Shown: piece after piece, positions 18,104 to 25,929 of the stretch
Layout of the letters: each line of letters opens with the position of its first letter
Numbering within the stretch: position 1 is the stretch's first letter
NCBI RefSeq assembly: GCF_004299445.1
Contig: NZ_SCTC01000040.1
Coordinates: 1-42,095 of the forward strand
Length of the DNA: 42,095 nucleotides
DNA from: Phenylobacterium sp.
Lineage (GTDB): Bacteria > Pseudomonadota > Alphaproteobacteria > Caulobacterales > Caulobacteraceae
Direction: 5' to 3'
Position numbers and translations under genes: made by a program
Notes under the pieces: model-generated
What the model saw: the letters and a program-made list of their open reading frames with translations, nothing else
What the model was told of the DNA's origin: nothing
The model's database searches: none

Positions 18104-18646
18104 ATGAGGCTGTTCTGCGCGCTGATCGCGACCCTGCTTGTCGCGGCCTGCCAGACCGTCCCGCCCGACCGCGGCATCGACGTGATCTATGTGCCGACCC
18201 CCTATGAGACCGTCGACGCCATGCTGGCCCTGGGCGAGGTGAAGGCCGGCGACGTCGTCTACGACCTGGGCTCGGGCGACGGGCGCATTCCCATCGAGGC
18301 GGCCAGGCGTTTCGGCGCCCGCGGCGTCGGCATCGAGCTCAGCGAAGTCCGCGTGGCCGAGGCCCGCGCCAACGCCAGGGCCGCCGGCGTCGAGCGCCTG
18401 GTACGCTTCCGCCGCCAGGACCTGTTCGCCGCCGACATCGGCGAGGCGACCGTGGTGATGCTCTACCTGCTGCCAGAGCTGAACGAGCGCCTGAAGCCCA
18501 AGCTCCGCGCCCTGCCCCCAGGCACGCGCATCGTCAGCTACACCTGGGACATGGGCGCCTGGACCGCCGAAAAGACCGTCAACGTCGCCCCCGGCGTCCA
18601 GATCTACCTCTGGCGCGTGCCGGAGAAGGGCGTGCCGATCCCGTAA
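18104..18646 (+). CDS. Class I SAM-dependent methyltransferase fold with a lipoprotein signal
   Basis: 180 residues. Residues 1-16 form a signal-like stretch ending in the lipobox VAAC (MRLFCALIATLLVAACQ), after which PTPYETVDAMLALGEVKAGDVVYDLGSGDGR gives a standard SAM-binding motif I (VYDLGSGDGR), with the acidic post-motif residue in GIELSE and motif II near QDLFAADI. The methyltransferase fold is complete but short, ending YLWRVPEKG. SAM is not known to be present in the periplasm, so a lipidated methyltransferase is odd; either the N-terminus is not processed or the protein has another job. GGAGGG at 18093-18098 supports the ATG. It converges on the next gene over a shared palindrome. 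Confidence 0.83.
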   Translation: MRLFCALIATLLVAACQTVPPDRGIDVIYVPTPYETVDAMLALGEVKAGDVVYDLGSGDGRIPIEAARRFGARGVGIELSEVRVAEARANARAAGVERLVRFRRQDLFAADIGEATVVMLYLLPELNERLKPKLRALPPGTRIVSYTWDMGAWTAEKTVNVAPGVQIYLWRVPEKGVPIP

Positions 18647-18659
18647 GGGGGCGCCCCCT
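18646..18659. repeat. Perfect 14-bp palindrome over two convergent stop codons
   Basis: AGGGGGCGCCCCCT is its own reverse complement. It begins at the last base of the methyltransferase TAA and ends inside the hydrolase TAG, so it fills the 11-base gap between the two convergent genes. With no loop or T-run it is not a classical terminator. Confidence 0.6.
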
Positions 18660-19434
18660 ACCCCAGCCGCCCGATGGCCTCGGCCACCGCGCGCGGGTGC
18701 TCCATCGTGACCATGTGGCCGGCCTCGGGGATGGAGACCAGTTCGGCGCCCAGGATGCCCTTCTTGAAGCCGTGCGCGTAGACCGGCGGGATCAGCTTGT
18801 CGCCGTCGCCCCACACGATCACAGTCCGGGCGCGGATGCGGTGCATACGGCCGGCCAGACCCCGCTCGGGAATGGGGAAGAGGATCCGCCCGGCCATGCC
18901 CAGCTGGCGGGCGTTGGTCACCAGGTAGGTCTGCAGGAAGTTGGGGTCGGTGACGTTGCGGCCCGCCGTCAGCATCGCCGCGCCCGCCTCGGCGTCGTGG
19001 AACAGCAGCGCCGGCATCTCGTAGGGCAGGGTCGCGAACAAATCGGCGATCGGGTGCTCGTCGTCCCACAGGCCGGCCGGGGCGATCAGGCAGAGCCGCG
19101 AGACATCGTTGGGCTGAACGGCGGCCATCTCGGCCGCGATCATCCCGCCCATCGAGTGGCCGACCAGGATCGGGTCCTTCAGCCCCAGCGCCTGCACCAC
19201 ATCCCAGCTGTGCAGGGTGAAATCCAGCATGTCGCGGATCTCGGGCGCCTCCTCGCTGTCGCCGTAGCCGGGGATCAGCGGGGCGTAGACGCGATGGCTT
19301 TTCGCGAGCTCGGCCAGCAGCGGGTCGTCGGCGGTGACGCCGCCGGCCCCGTGCAGGAAGACCAGGTCGGGCCCGGCGCCGCCGACGAGATAGCGGACCG
19401 GCGCATAGGTGGTCTGGACGGTGCGCAGCTCCAT
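18658..19434 (-). CDS. Alpha/beta hydrolase
   Basis: A 258-residue soluble hydrolase. The oxyanion motif is LVFLHGAGG, the nucleophile serine is in GHSMGG, the acid in WGDGDKLIP and the histidine in EAGHMVTMEH, all in the expected order. It looks like the meta-cleavage-product or ester hydrolase group, but substrate is unknown. The start ATG at 19434 has GGAGG seven bases upstream, placed within the end of the preceding gene; a GTG two codons earlier overlaps that gene's stop codon. It is therefore coupled to the luciferase-like monooxygenase and probably acts on its product. Confidence 0.88.
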   Translation of the reverse strand: MELRTVQTTYAPVRYLVGGAGPDLVFLHGAGGVTADDPLLAELAKSHRVYAPLIPGYGDSEEAPEIRDMLDFTLHSWDVVQALGLKDPILVGHSMGGMIAAEMAAVQPNDVSRLCLIAPAGLWDDEHPIADLFATLPYEMPALLFHDAEAGAAMLTAGRNVTDPNFLQTYLVTNARQLGMAGRILFPIPERGLAGRMHRIRARTVIVWGDGDKLIPPVYAHGFKKGILGAELVSIPEAGHMVTMEHPRAVAEAIGRLG

Positions 19435-19436
19435 GG

Positions 19437-20714
19437 TCACGCCTCCACCGCGTAGGTCTTCATCAGCTCTTCACGGGTGGGCGCCTGCTTGGGCAGGGCG
19501 CCCGAGGTGACCCGGTCCTTCAGCGGCTGGGTCCAGAAGCGGTTGTCGTGATCCCAGTCGGGGAACATGTTCCGCAGCTTGGGCATCACCTTCTCGGCGA
19601 ACAGCTTGGTGGAATACATGCACTTGTCGGCCGGCATGTTCCCCACGTGCATCAGGCAGAAGATGTTGCCGACGTTCAGGCCCTTGATCAGGTCCTCCAT
19701 CCGCTGGCGCACGGTCTCGGGGCTGCCGGCGATGATGTGCCCCTGCTCGGTCAGCTCCTTCCAGGTCAGCTGGGTGTAGCCGCCGGTGGGCGGGGCGTAC
19801 TGCGACAGGGCGCCGGTCTGGATGGTCTTGATCGTGCGGTAGCCGGGCGCGTCGGCGAAGCCCGGATAGACGTGCAGGCAGCGATTGTAGAAGTAGCTGA
19901 CGTGCTCGGAGTAGAGCCGCTCGGCCTCCTCGTCGGTGTCGGCCACCAGGATCGTTTGGGCGAAGCCGGCGCGGTAAGGGCTCTTGTCGACGCCCCGCTC
20001 CTCCACCCGCTTCCAGTAGCCGTTCATCAGCGCCTGGGCGCGCAGGTAGCCCGAGAAGCTGAGGTACGAGTAGCTGTAGGTGTTGTCGATGCAGAAGTCG
20101 TAGGTCTCGACCGAGCCGCCGCCCGGGATATGCACCGGCGGATGCGGCTGCTGGATCGGCCGCGGCCAGATGTTCACGTGGCGCAGCTTGTTGTAGCGAC
20201 CGTTGAAGGCGAAGGGCTCGCGGGTGGTCCACGCCTTGATGATCAGGTCGTGGGCTTCCTGGTATTTCTCGCGCGTCAGGCTGGGAATCTGGCCGTAGCA
20301 GTAGTTGGTGTCCATGGAGGTCCCCACCGGGAACCCCGCCACCAACCGCCCGCCCGAGATGCAGTCCAGCATCGCGAACTCTTCGGCCACCCGCACTGGC
20401 GGATTGTAGAGGGCGATCGAGTTGCCCAGCACCACGACCGCCGCATCCTTGGTCCGGCGCGCGAGGCCCGCGGCGATGATGTTGGGGCTGGGCATGATGC
20501 CATAGCCGTTCTGGTGGTGCTCGTTCACCCCCACGCCGTCGAAGCCGAGGGTGTCGGCGTACTCCAGCAGATCCATGTAGGTGTTGTAGACCTCATGGCT
20601 CCTGGCCGGATCGAACAGCTTCTGGTCGATGTCGACCCACACCGAGCGGTTCGTCTCCCGGAAGTCGTCCGGGAGATAGGGCCACGGCATGAGGTTGAAC
20701 CAGGTGAACTTCAT
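19437..20714 (-). CDS. Luciferase-like (LLM class) flavin-dependent monooxygenase
   Basis: 425 residues of the bacterial luciferase-like fold. Typical segments are the opening FTWFNLMPWPYLPDDF, LEYADTLGFDGVGVNEHHQNGYGIMPSP, LGNSIALYNPPVRVAEEFAMLDCISGGRLVAGFPVG-type core (here read in pieces), and GSPETVRQRMEDLI near the end. Such enzymes use reduced flavin and oxygen to hydroxylate or insert oxygen into organic substrates. GGAGG with eight-base spacing supports the ATG at 20714. The alpha/beta hydrolase is directly downstream and coupled. No flavin reductase is nearby, so reduced flavin must come from elsewhere. Confidence 0.9.
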   Translation of the reverse strand: MKFTWFNLMPWPYLPDDFRETNRSVWVDIDQKLFDPARSHEVYNTYMDLLEYADTLGFDGVGVNEHHQNGYGIMPSPNIIAAGLARRTKDAAVVVLGNSIALYNPPVRVAEEFAMLDCISGGRLVAGFPVGTSMDTNYCYGQIPSLTREKYQEAHDLIIKAWTTREPFAFNGRYNKLRHVNIWPRPIQQPHPPVHIPGGGSVETYDFCIDNTYSYSYLSFSGYLRAQALMNGYWKRVEERGVDKSPYRAGFAQTILVADTDEEAERLYSEHVSYFYNRCLHVYPGFADAPGYRTIKTIQTGALSQYAPPTGGYTQLTWKELTEQGHIIAGSPETVRQRMEDLIKGLNVGNIFCLMHVGNMPADKCMYSTKLFAEKVMPKLRNMFPDWDHDNRFWTQPLKDRVTSGALPKQAPTREELMKTYAVEA

Positions 20715-20813
20715 GCGTCGTTCCTCCGTCAGCGCCCATCTCTGATGGAGGGTCGCTGAACGACGATAACCTATCGCGGGGCGGCGCCAAGCCGGTCATT
20801 CCGGTCCGCTTGA

Positions 20814-20826
20814 CGAACGACGTTCG
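20814..20826 (+). promoter_or_regulatory. Possible operator upstream of the GMC dehydrogenase operon
   Basis: CGAAC (20814-20818) and GTTCG (20822-20826) form a perfect 5-bp inverted repeat around GAC, directly overlapping a TTGACG element (20810-20815) that matches the -35 of housekeeping promoters in Caulobacter. No good -10 is visible at the right distance, so this is a weak call. Confidence 0.25.
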
Positions 20827-20852
20827 AGGGAGTCTGCTCAGGCCGACGTCCC

Positions 20853-20865
20853 GGGGGGGGGGGGG
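20853..20865 (+). repeat. Homopolymer run of 13 G at the ribosome-binding site
   Basis: Thirteen G occupy 20853-20865, and the ATG of the small dehydrogenase subunit begins at 20870. The tract takes the position of the Shine-Dalgarno sequence, and no AGGAG is present. Length changes in such a tract are common and could alter translation, or the length may be a sequencing artefact. Confidence 0.9.
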
Positions 20866-20869
20866 ATCC

Positions 20870-21568
20870 ATGCGACAGCCAGCGCTCGATCGTCGCGCGA
20901 TTCTCCTGCTTGCGAGCGGCATCGCAGGGGCCGGAACGGCGGCCGAAGCCGCCCCGGCGGCGACGCCCCCTGCGGCAGAGACGCCACCCGCCGGCTACAT
21001 CTTCCTCCAGCCCAGCGAGGCCCTCTTCGTCGAGGCGCTGGCGATGCACATGGTCCCTGCCGACGACCTCTCTCCGGATGGCGTCGCGCTGGGCATCCCG
21101 GTGTTCATCGACAGGGCGCTGGCCGGCTCATGGGGCAAGGGCGACCGGCTCTACATGCAAGGCCCGTGGCGGTCCGGGTCGCCGAACCAGGGCTACCAGC
21201 TGCCGCTCACGCCATCCGAGCTGTATCGGGTGGGCATTGCGCAATCCAACGCCTACTGCCAGGCGACCTACGGCAAGACCTTCGACCGGCTGCCTGCCGC
21301 GGAGCGGGAGGGGTTCCTCGTCGCCCTCAGCCAGGGCCGGCTGGCTCTGCCGGGCGGCCTGCCCGCACGGCCTTTCTTCGATGTGCTCTACCAGACGGTG
21401 ATGGAGGGTATGTTCGCCGACCCGATCTACGGCGGCAATCGCGACAAGGCCGCCTGGCGGATGATTGGCTTCCCTGGCGTGATGGCGAACAACGCCCAGA
21501 ACATCGCACTCTACAACGACGGACGGCGGTTCACGGCAGAGCCCGTGGGCATCGCCGACATGTCGTAG
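20870..21568 (+). CDS. Gluconate 2-dehydrogenase subunit 3-like small subunit
   Basis: 232 residues. The N-terminus has a twin-arginine-like signal (Arg8-Arg9, then AILLLASGIAGAG), followed by GYIFLQPSEALFVEALAMHMVPAD, a signature of the gluconate 2-dehydrogenase subunit 3 family. These small subunits escort the FAD subunit through the Tat pathway and stabilise it. ATG at 20870 is preferred; the frame remains open through the G-tract to a TTG at 20810, but that start would encode Gly repeats and hide the signal. The FAD subunit gene starts 10 bases after the stop and a cytochrome gene follows, so this is the first gene of a three-subunit operon. Confidence 0.9.
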   Translation: MRQPALDRRAILLLASGIAGAGTAAEAAPAATPPAAETPPAGYIFLQPSEALFVEALAMHMVPADDLSPDGVALGIPVFIDRALAGSWGKGDRLYMQGPWRSGSPNQGYQLPLTPSELYRVGIAQSNAYCQATYGKTFDRLPAAEREGFLVALSQGRLALPGGLPARPFFDVLYQTVMEGMFADPIYGGNRDKAAWRMIGFPGVMANNAQNIALYNDGRRFTAEPVGIADMS

Positions 21569-21578
21569 GCGGACGGCC

Positions 21579-23345
21579 GTGGCCCGTACACTGCCTCCGG
21601 TCGACATCGTCATCGTCGGCATGGGCTGGACCGGCGGGATCATGGCCCGCGAGCTGGGCCCGACAGGCCAGAAGATCGTGGTGCTGGAGCGGGGCGGACC
21701 CCGCTCGACCGGCGAGAACTTCAGCGTCCCGATGATCCGCGACGAACTTCGCTACGCCCAACGCACCGACCTGATGATGGACACGGCGAAGGACACCGTG
21801 ACGATCCGCAACACGCCTGCGGAGACCGCGTTGCCCATGCGGCGGCTGGGCTCCTTCCTGCCCGGCGAGGGCGTGGGAGGCGCGGGCGCACACTGGAACG
21901 GCGCCACCTGGCGCTGGGCCGACAACGACCTGAAGATCCGATCGATGTACGAGCAGCGCTACGGCGCGGGCTTCATCCCCAAGGACATGCCGCTGCGGGA
22001 CTGGGGGGTCAGCTACGCCGACCTTGAGCCCTACTACGACCGGTTCGAGTACGACGCCGGCGTCTCGGGCAAGGCGGGCAACATCAAGGGTCGCAAGCAG
22101 GCGGGCGGCAATCCGTTCGAGGGCCCGCGCAAGCGCGACTACCCGCTCCCGCCGCTCACCGAGAACTACGCAAGCAAGCTTTTCCGCACGGCGACCCAGG
22201 GTCTGGGACTGCACCCCTTCGCCCGGCCGGCCGCCAATGCTTCCAAGCCCTACGTCAATCCCGACGGCATGCAGCTGGGCCAGTGCCAGTATTGCGGCTT
22301 CTGCGAGCGCTTCGGTTGCGAGTCCAACGCCAAGGGCAGCCCGCACACCACGGTGATTCCCGTGGCCCTGAAGAACCCCAACGTCGAACTTCGGACCTGG
22401 TCGTGGGTGCAGAAGGTCATGCTCGACTCCACCGGCAAACGCGCCGTGGGCGTCGCCTATGTGAACGTGCAGACGGGAGAGGAACTGGAACAGCCGGCCG
22501 ACCTGGTCATTCTCTGCGCCTACGCCCTTTCGAACGTGCACCTGATGCTGCTGTCGGGGATCGGCGCGCCCTATGACCCGGCTACGGGTCAGGGCGTGGT
22601 CGGCAGCCACTACGCCTACCAGGGGTCGGCGTCGCAGCAGATGTTCTTCGAGGGCAGGAACTTCAATCCGTTCATTGCGACCGGGTCGATGGGCGCCATC
22701 GTCGACGACTATCACGCCAACTGGGACTTCGACCGCGGCCCGCAGGGCTACATCGGCGGATCCACGATCAGCGTCAGCGGCAGCAATGGTCGCCCCATCG
22801 GTTACCGGCCGACGCCAGCAGGCACGCCGGCCTGGGGCGCCGAATGGAAGCGGGCGACCGCCAAGTGGTACCAATCGGCCCTTAGCGTCAGCGCGCTCGG
22901 CGGGGTCATGCCCCACCGTCAGAACTTCCTCGACCTGGACCCCACCTATCGCAACCGCTTCGGCCAGCCGCTCCTGCGCATGACCTTCGACTTCAAGGAC
23001 AACGACCTGAAGCAGAACCGCCATGCCGCCGAGCTGTGCGCGCAGATCGGGCGCGCCATGAACCCGACCCACGCGAACCCCGCCTTCTATCCGCGCACGT
23101 GGTCGGTGGTTCCCTATCAGTCGACCCACAACACCGGCGGGGCGATCATGGGCGCCGAGCCTGGGGCCAGCGCCGTCAACACCTGGCTGCAGAGCTGGGA
23201 CGTGACCAACGTGTTCGTGGTCGGCGCGTCGGCCTTCCCGCACAACTCGGCCTATAATCCGACCGGCCCGGTGGCGGCTCTGGCCTACCGAACAGGCGAA
23301 GCCATCCGCGAACGCTACCTCAAGCGTCCGGGACTGCTGTCATGA
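21579..23345 (+). CDS. GMC oxidoreductase, FAD/Fe-S subunit of a membrane sugar or polyol dehydrogenase
   Basis: 588 residues. The FAD-binding motif GMGWTGG (14-20) opens the chain; GEGVGGAGAHWNGATWRW is the family flavin segment; Cys236, 239, 242 and 247 (CQYCGFCERFGC) form the cluster site found in FAD glucose, gluconate and glucoside-3-dehydrogenases; His555 in FPHNSAYNPTGP is the catalytic base candidate. It would oxidise a sugar, sugar acid or glycoside in the periplasm and pass electrons through the Fe-S site to the cytochrome. The start is GTG, ten bases after subunit 3; there is no own signal peptide, fitting co-export with subunit 3. The substrate cannot be fixed from sequence. Confidence 0.92.
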   Translation: MARTLPPVDIVIVGMGWTGGIMARELGPTGQKIVVLERGGPRSTGENFSVPMIRDELRYAQRTDLMMDTAKDTVTIRNTPAETALPMRRLGSFLPGEGVGGAGAHWNGATWRWADNDLKIRSMYEQRYGAGFIPKDMPLRDWGVSYADLEPYYDRFEYDAGVSGKAGNIKGRKQAGGNPFEGPRKRDYPLPPLTENYASKLFRTATQGLGLHPFARPAANASKPYVNPDGMQLGQCQYCGFCERFGCESNAKGSPHTTVIPVALKNPNVELRTWSWVQKVMLDSTGKRAVGVAYVNVQTGEELEQPADLVILCAYALSNVHLMLLSGIGAPYDPATGQGVVGSHYAYQGSASQQMFFEGRNFNPFIATGSMGAIVDDYHANWDFDRGPQGYIGGSTISVSGSNGRPIGYRPTPAGTPAWGAEWKRATAKWYQSALSVSALGGVMPHRQNFLDLDPTYRNRFGQPLLRMTFDFKDNDLKQNRHAAELCAQIGRAMNPTHANPAFYPRTWSVVPYQSTHNTGGAIMGAEPGASAVNTWLQSWDVTNVFVVGASAFPHNSAYNPTGPVAALAYRTGEAIRERYLKRPGLLS

Positions 23346-23701
23346 GGTGGGTCGTCCTTCTCCTGGCGCTCATCGCCGCGGGCCCGGCGACCGCCGGCGG
23401 CGATGCGAAGCGCGGCAAGACGATCTACGCCCAGTGCGCAGCCTGCCACACCGTCGATCCTGCGGCGCCCAAGGCGCTCGGCCCCCACTTGAAGGGGATT
23501 GTCGGTCGCAAAGCTGGAGCGGTCGAGGACTACGTCTATTCCCCGCCAATGCGCCGCTCGGCCGTGATCTGGACCGCCGAAACGCTCGACGCCTTCCTCG
23601 TCGACCCGCAGGCGGTGGTCCGGGGCACCAAGATGCCGTTCTCCGGGCTGCCCACACCGCGTGACCGCGAAGACCTGATCGCCTTCCTCGCCGGGCTCTA
23701 G
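23342..23701 (+). CDS. Mono-haem class I cytochrome c, dehydrogenase electron acceptor
   Basis: 119 residues with a signal peptide (1-18, ending ATA-GG) and one haem c site, CAACH at 32-36, with GPHLKGIVGRKAG and the axial Met98 in GTKMPFSGL. The ATG overlaps the GMC subunit stop by four bases (ATGA), so it is translationally coupled. It probably takes electrons from the Fe-S cluster of the GMC subunit and passes them to the respiratory chain. Classical gluconate and sorbitol dehydrogenases use a three-haem subunit; a small mono-haem partner is more like the glucoside 3-dehydrogenase arrangement. Confidence 0.92.
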   Translation: MRWVVLLLALIAAGPATAGGDAKRGKTIYAQCAACHTVDPAAPKALGPHLKGIVGRKAGAVEDYVYSPPMRRSAVIWTAETLDAFLVDPQAVVRGTKMPFSGLPTPRDREDLIAFLAGL

Positions 23702-23743
23702 CTCACCATCGTCGAAATCTATTCTAATTGGTCACAAGATCGA

Positions 23744-23773
23744 TTGGACCTTTGTCCTGGCCCTGCCTATCTA
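23744..23773 (+). promoter_or_regulatory. Possible sigma70-type promoter before DUF2061 and dps
   Basis: TTGGAC (23744-23749) and TATCTA (23768-23773) are 18 bases apart in a locally AT-richer region, 26 bases upstream of the DUF2061 start. Plausible but not demonstrated. Confidence 0.35.
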
Positions 23774-23799
23774 GCAGCGACAGACAAGGACGACCGCCC

Positions 23800-23994
23800 A
23801 TGCGCCTCGCCGCCAAGACCGCCAGCTGGTCGCTGGTTCACATGATCGTCGCCATCGCCGTGGCCTATGCGCTGACCCGCAACTGGCAGGCGGCCCTGGC
23901 CGTGGGCCTGATCGAGCCCATCTTCCAGACCATCGCCTTCGCCGTCCACGAGCGGGCCTGGGCCCTCAAACCCGCCCGCGTTCGCGCCCGCTGA
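23800..23994 (+). CDS. DUF2061 small membrane protein
   Basis: 64 residues. It matches DUF2061: KTASWSLVHMIVAIAVAYALT, NWQAALAVGLIEPIFQTIAFAVHERAW. Two membrane helices are separated by a short loop, and the C-terminus is basic (KPARVRAR). The function of the family is unknown. AAGGA upstream supports the ATG at 23800. It is followed by dps after 17 bases on the same strand, so they may share a transcript. Confidence 0.85.
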   Translation: MRLAAKTASWSLVHMIVAIAVAYALTRNWQAALAVGLIEPIFQTIAFAVHERAWALKPARVRAR

Positions 23995-24011
23995 TCCCAG
24001 GAGAGACACAC

Positions 24012-24449
24012 ATGGCCGAAAAATCACAAAATGAGATCGCCGCTGGGCTCTCCAGGCTCCTGGCCGACACCTACGCGGTCTACCTGAAGACCCACGGCTA
24101 CCACTGGAACGTCCGCGGCCCGAACTTCGGCTCGCTGCACGCCCTGTTCATGACCCACTACACCGAGATGTGGGCCGCCATCGACCTGATCGCCGAGCGC
24201 ATCCGCGCCCTGGGCGAGCTGGCGCCCATGGGCTACGGCGCCTTCGGGCAGCTGTCGCAGATCAAGGACGGCGACCCTGCCCAGAACGCCGAGGCCATGC
24301 TCACGGAGCTGGTCGCCGACCACGCCGCCCTGGTCGCCACCGCCAAGGCCGCCCGCGACGGCGCCGACGACGTCACCGCGTCCCTGATCGACGCCCGTGT
24401 CGAGGCCCACGAGAAGCACGCCTGGATGCTGCGCGTCTCTATCGGCTAG
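24012..24449 (+). CDS. dps: Dps-family DNA-protection / mini-ferritin protein
   Basis: 145 residues of the Dps fold. The inter-subunit ferroxidase ligands are all present: His31 (YHWNVRG), His43, Asp58 and Glu62 (AAIDLIAERI). The THGYHWNVRGPNFGSLH signature is intact. Dps dodecamers bind iron, use peroxide to oxidise it, and protect DNA in stress or stationary phase. The N-terminus is short and only mildly charged, so DNA binding may be weak. GGAGAG upstream supports ATG at 24012. It is preceded by DUF2061 and converges on the erythromycin-esterase-like gene with an eight-base gap. Confidence 0.95.
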   Translation: MAEKSQNEIAAGLSRLLADTYAVYLKTHGYHWNVRGPNFGSLHALFMTHYTEMWAAIDLIAERIRALGELAPMGYGAFGQLSQIKDGDPAQNAEAMLTELVADHAALVATAKAARDGADDVTASLIDARVEAHEKHAWMLRVSIG

Positions 24450-24457
24450 CGGCGCGG

Positions 24458-25840
24458 TCAGGCGGCGTCGGGCAGCGGGCTTACCGCCCGAGTCTCGTCG
24501 AACCAGACCCAGGCGTCGAACTGCTCGGGCAGGCGGCACCCGGCGTAGTGGCTCGCACGCTCGGTCTCCGGGCGGTAGACGGCGCCCACGAACCGCTCGA
24601 GCCGCGGCTCGGACAGGGCGCGACGCAGGGCGCTGTGCACCTGCGGGCGCAGGTCCAGCAGGAAGCGGCCAACCCCTGTGTCGTGCGCGTCGCGCTCCTG
24701 GCTCCCGGGAAGGGATGGCCGGATCGGCTTGACCTCGACGCGGCCGTCCCAGGCTCGGACGCAGGCCACCTCGCCGGCATGGCACCCCATGCCGATCAGG
24801 CGCACCTCGTCGCCCCAGGTCTCGCGGCAGAGCTGGCCAAGGCTCAGCTCGTCGCGAACGACGCCCATTTCGGTCGCCCGCGCGTCGCCGACGTGCGCGT
24901 TGTGCGCCCAGACCACGATCTTGGCGTCCCGCCCCTTGCTTTCCATCAGCCCCTGCAGCGTCTCGGACATGTGCCGGGCGCGCAGGTTCCACGCCTCGGC
25001 GCCGCCGTAGTACATGGCCCGATAGTAGTCCGGAGCTTCGCGAAGCAGCCGCGCCGCGTTGGCGGCGCTCAGAAGCGCCTCGTCACCGCCGGCGGTCTCC
25101 TGCAGCTGGCGAGCCAGGGCGTCAGCCAGGCGCGACGTCACCGCAGCCTCGTTGGACGCATAGCGCCCTGACCCCGCCACCCGGCCCGGCGCGTCGTCCT
25201 GCGACCACGGCGCCACACAGCCGAAGCGGTCGCGCGCGAGGTCGGCGACCTCGGGGTCGACCTTGGCGAGATGCTCCACGGCCGTGCGCATCGATCCGGC
25301 CAGGTTGTAGAGGTCCAGGCCATGGATCGCTGTCTGCGCGCCTGGCGCCCGGCCGCTGTTGTGGGCGGTAAGCCAAGTCAGGAAGTCGTCGAACTCAGCG
25401 TTGCGCCACATCCAGTTCGGAGCGCGCGGGGGAGCCGCCTGTGTCGGACGCTTGCGCCCCCGCGCCTGGGCGTCCAGCACGCGGGCGTCCGGCCAGTCGG
25501 CCTCCAGCGCCAGGATGTTGAAGCCGCGCGTCTCGATCAGCCAGCGGGTGATGGCCGCTCGCGCGCGATAGAACTCGGACGTTCCGTGGGTGGCTTCGCC
25601 CAGCAGCACGACCCTGCCATCGCCGAAGCGGTCGAACAGGCGGCCAAAGGCGGGATCGTCCAGGTCGGGCAGGGGCTCCGCCGCCAGCGCCATGTGCGCC
25701 GCCGGGCCGTGTCGGGGAGATGGCGCTGTCGCTCGAGGTCTCGCGAACGTGCGCGACGGCTCGGCCGACGCGACCGGTTCCGCGTCGTGATCGCGGACCG
25801 GATCGGTGGTCGGCTGGCCCGAAGGCCGGATGTCATGCAT
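24458..25840 (-). CDS. Erythromycin-esterase-family protein
   Basis: 460 residues. The family core starts near residue 55 with LPDLDDPAFGRLFDRFGDGRVVLLGEATHGTSEFY; Glu82 and His85 (GEATHGT) are the expected active-site pair and VVWAHNAHVGDA is the second signature. The first 50 residues are low-complexity and acidic-basic without a signal peptide. True erythromycin esterases hydrolyse the macrolide lactone, but most chromosomal environmental members have no proven antibiotic activity and their natural substrate is unknown. ATG at 25840 is used, with the frame open further upstream; no strong ribosome site is seen. It is divergent from the Nudix gene. Confidence 0.88.
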   Translation of the reverse strand: MHDIRPSGQPTTDPVRDHDAEPVASAEPSRTFARPRATAPSPRHGPAAHMALAAEPLPDLDDPAFGRLFDRFGDGRVVLLGEATHGTSEFYRARAAITRWLIETRGFNILALEADWPDARVLDAQARGRKRPTQAAPPRAPNWMWRNAEFDDFLTWLTAHNSGRAPGAQTAIHGLDLYNLAGSMRTAVEHLAKVDPEVADLARDRFGCVAPWSQDDAPGRVAGSGRYASNEAAVTSRLADALARQLQETAGGDEALLSAANAARLLREAPDYYRAMYYGGAEAWNLRARHMSETLQGLMESKGRDAKIVVWAHNAHVGDARATEMGVVRDELSLGQLCRETWGDEVRLIGMGCHAGEVACVRAWDGRVEVKPIRPSLPGSQERDAHDTGVGRFLLDLRPQVHSALRRALSEPRLERFVGAVYRPETERASHYAGCRLPEQFDAWVWFDETRAVSPLPDAA

Positions 25841-25929
25841 GAGTCGGCTAATCCCGAATGGCGCCCTCAACAAGAACCAGCCAAGGTTGGCCAGGGTTCC
25901 GGGCGAATGCGCGGCGGGAGTGTGCAGAA

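Noticed and set aside
20810..20869. TTG start giving a longer subunit 3 that includes the G-tract as Gly residues
   Set aside because: It would place four Gly and unrelated residues before a good Tat-like signal; ATG at 20870 is more likely.
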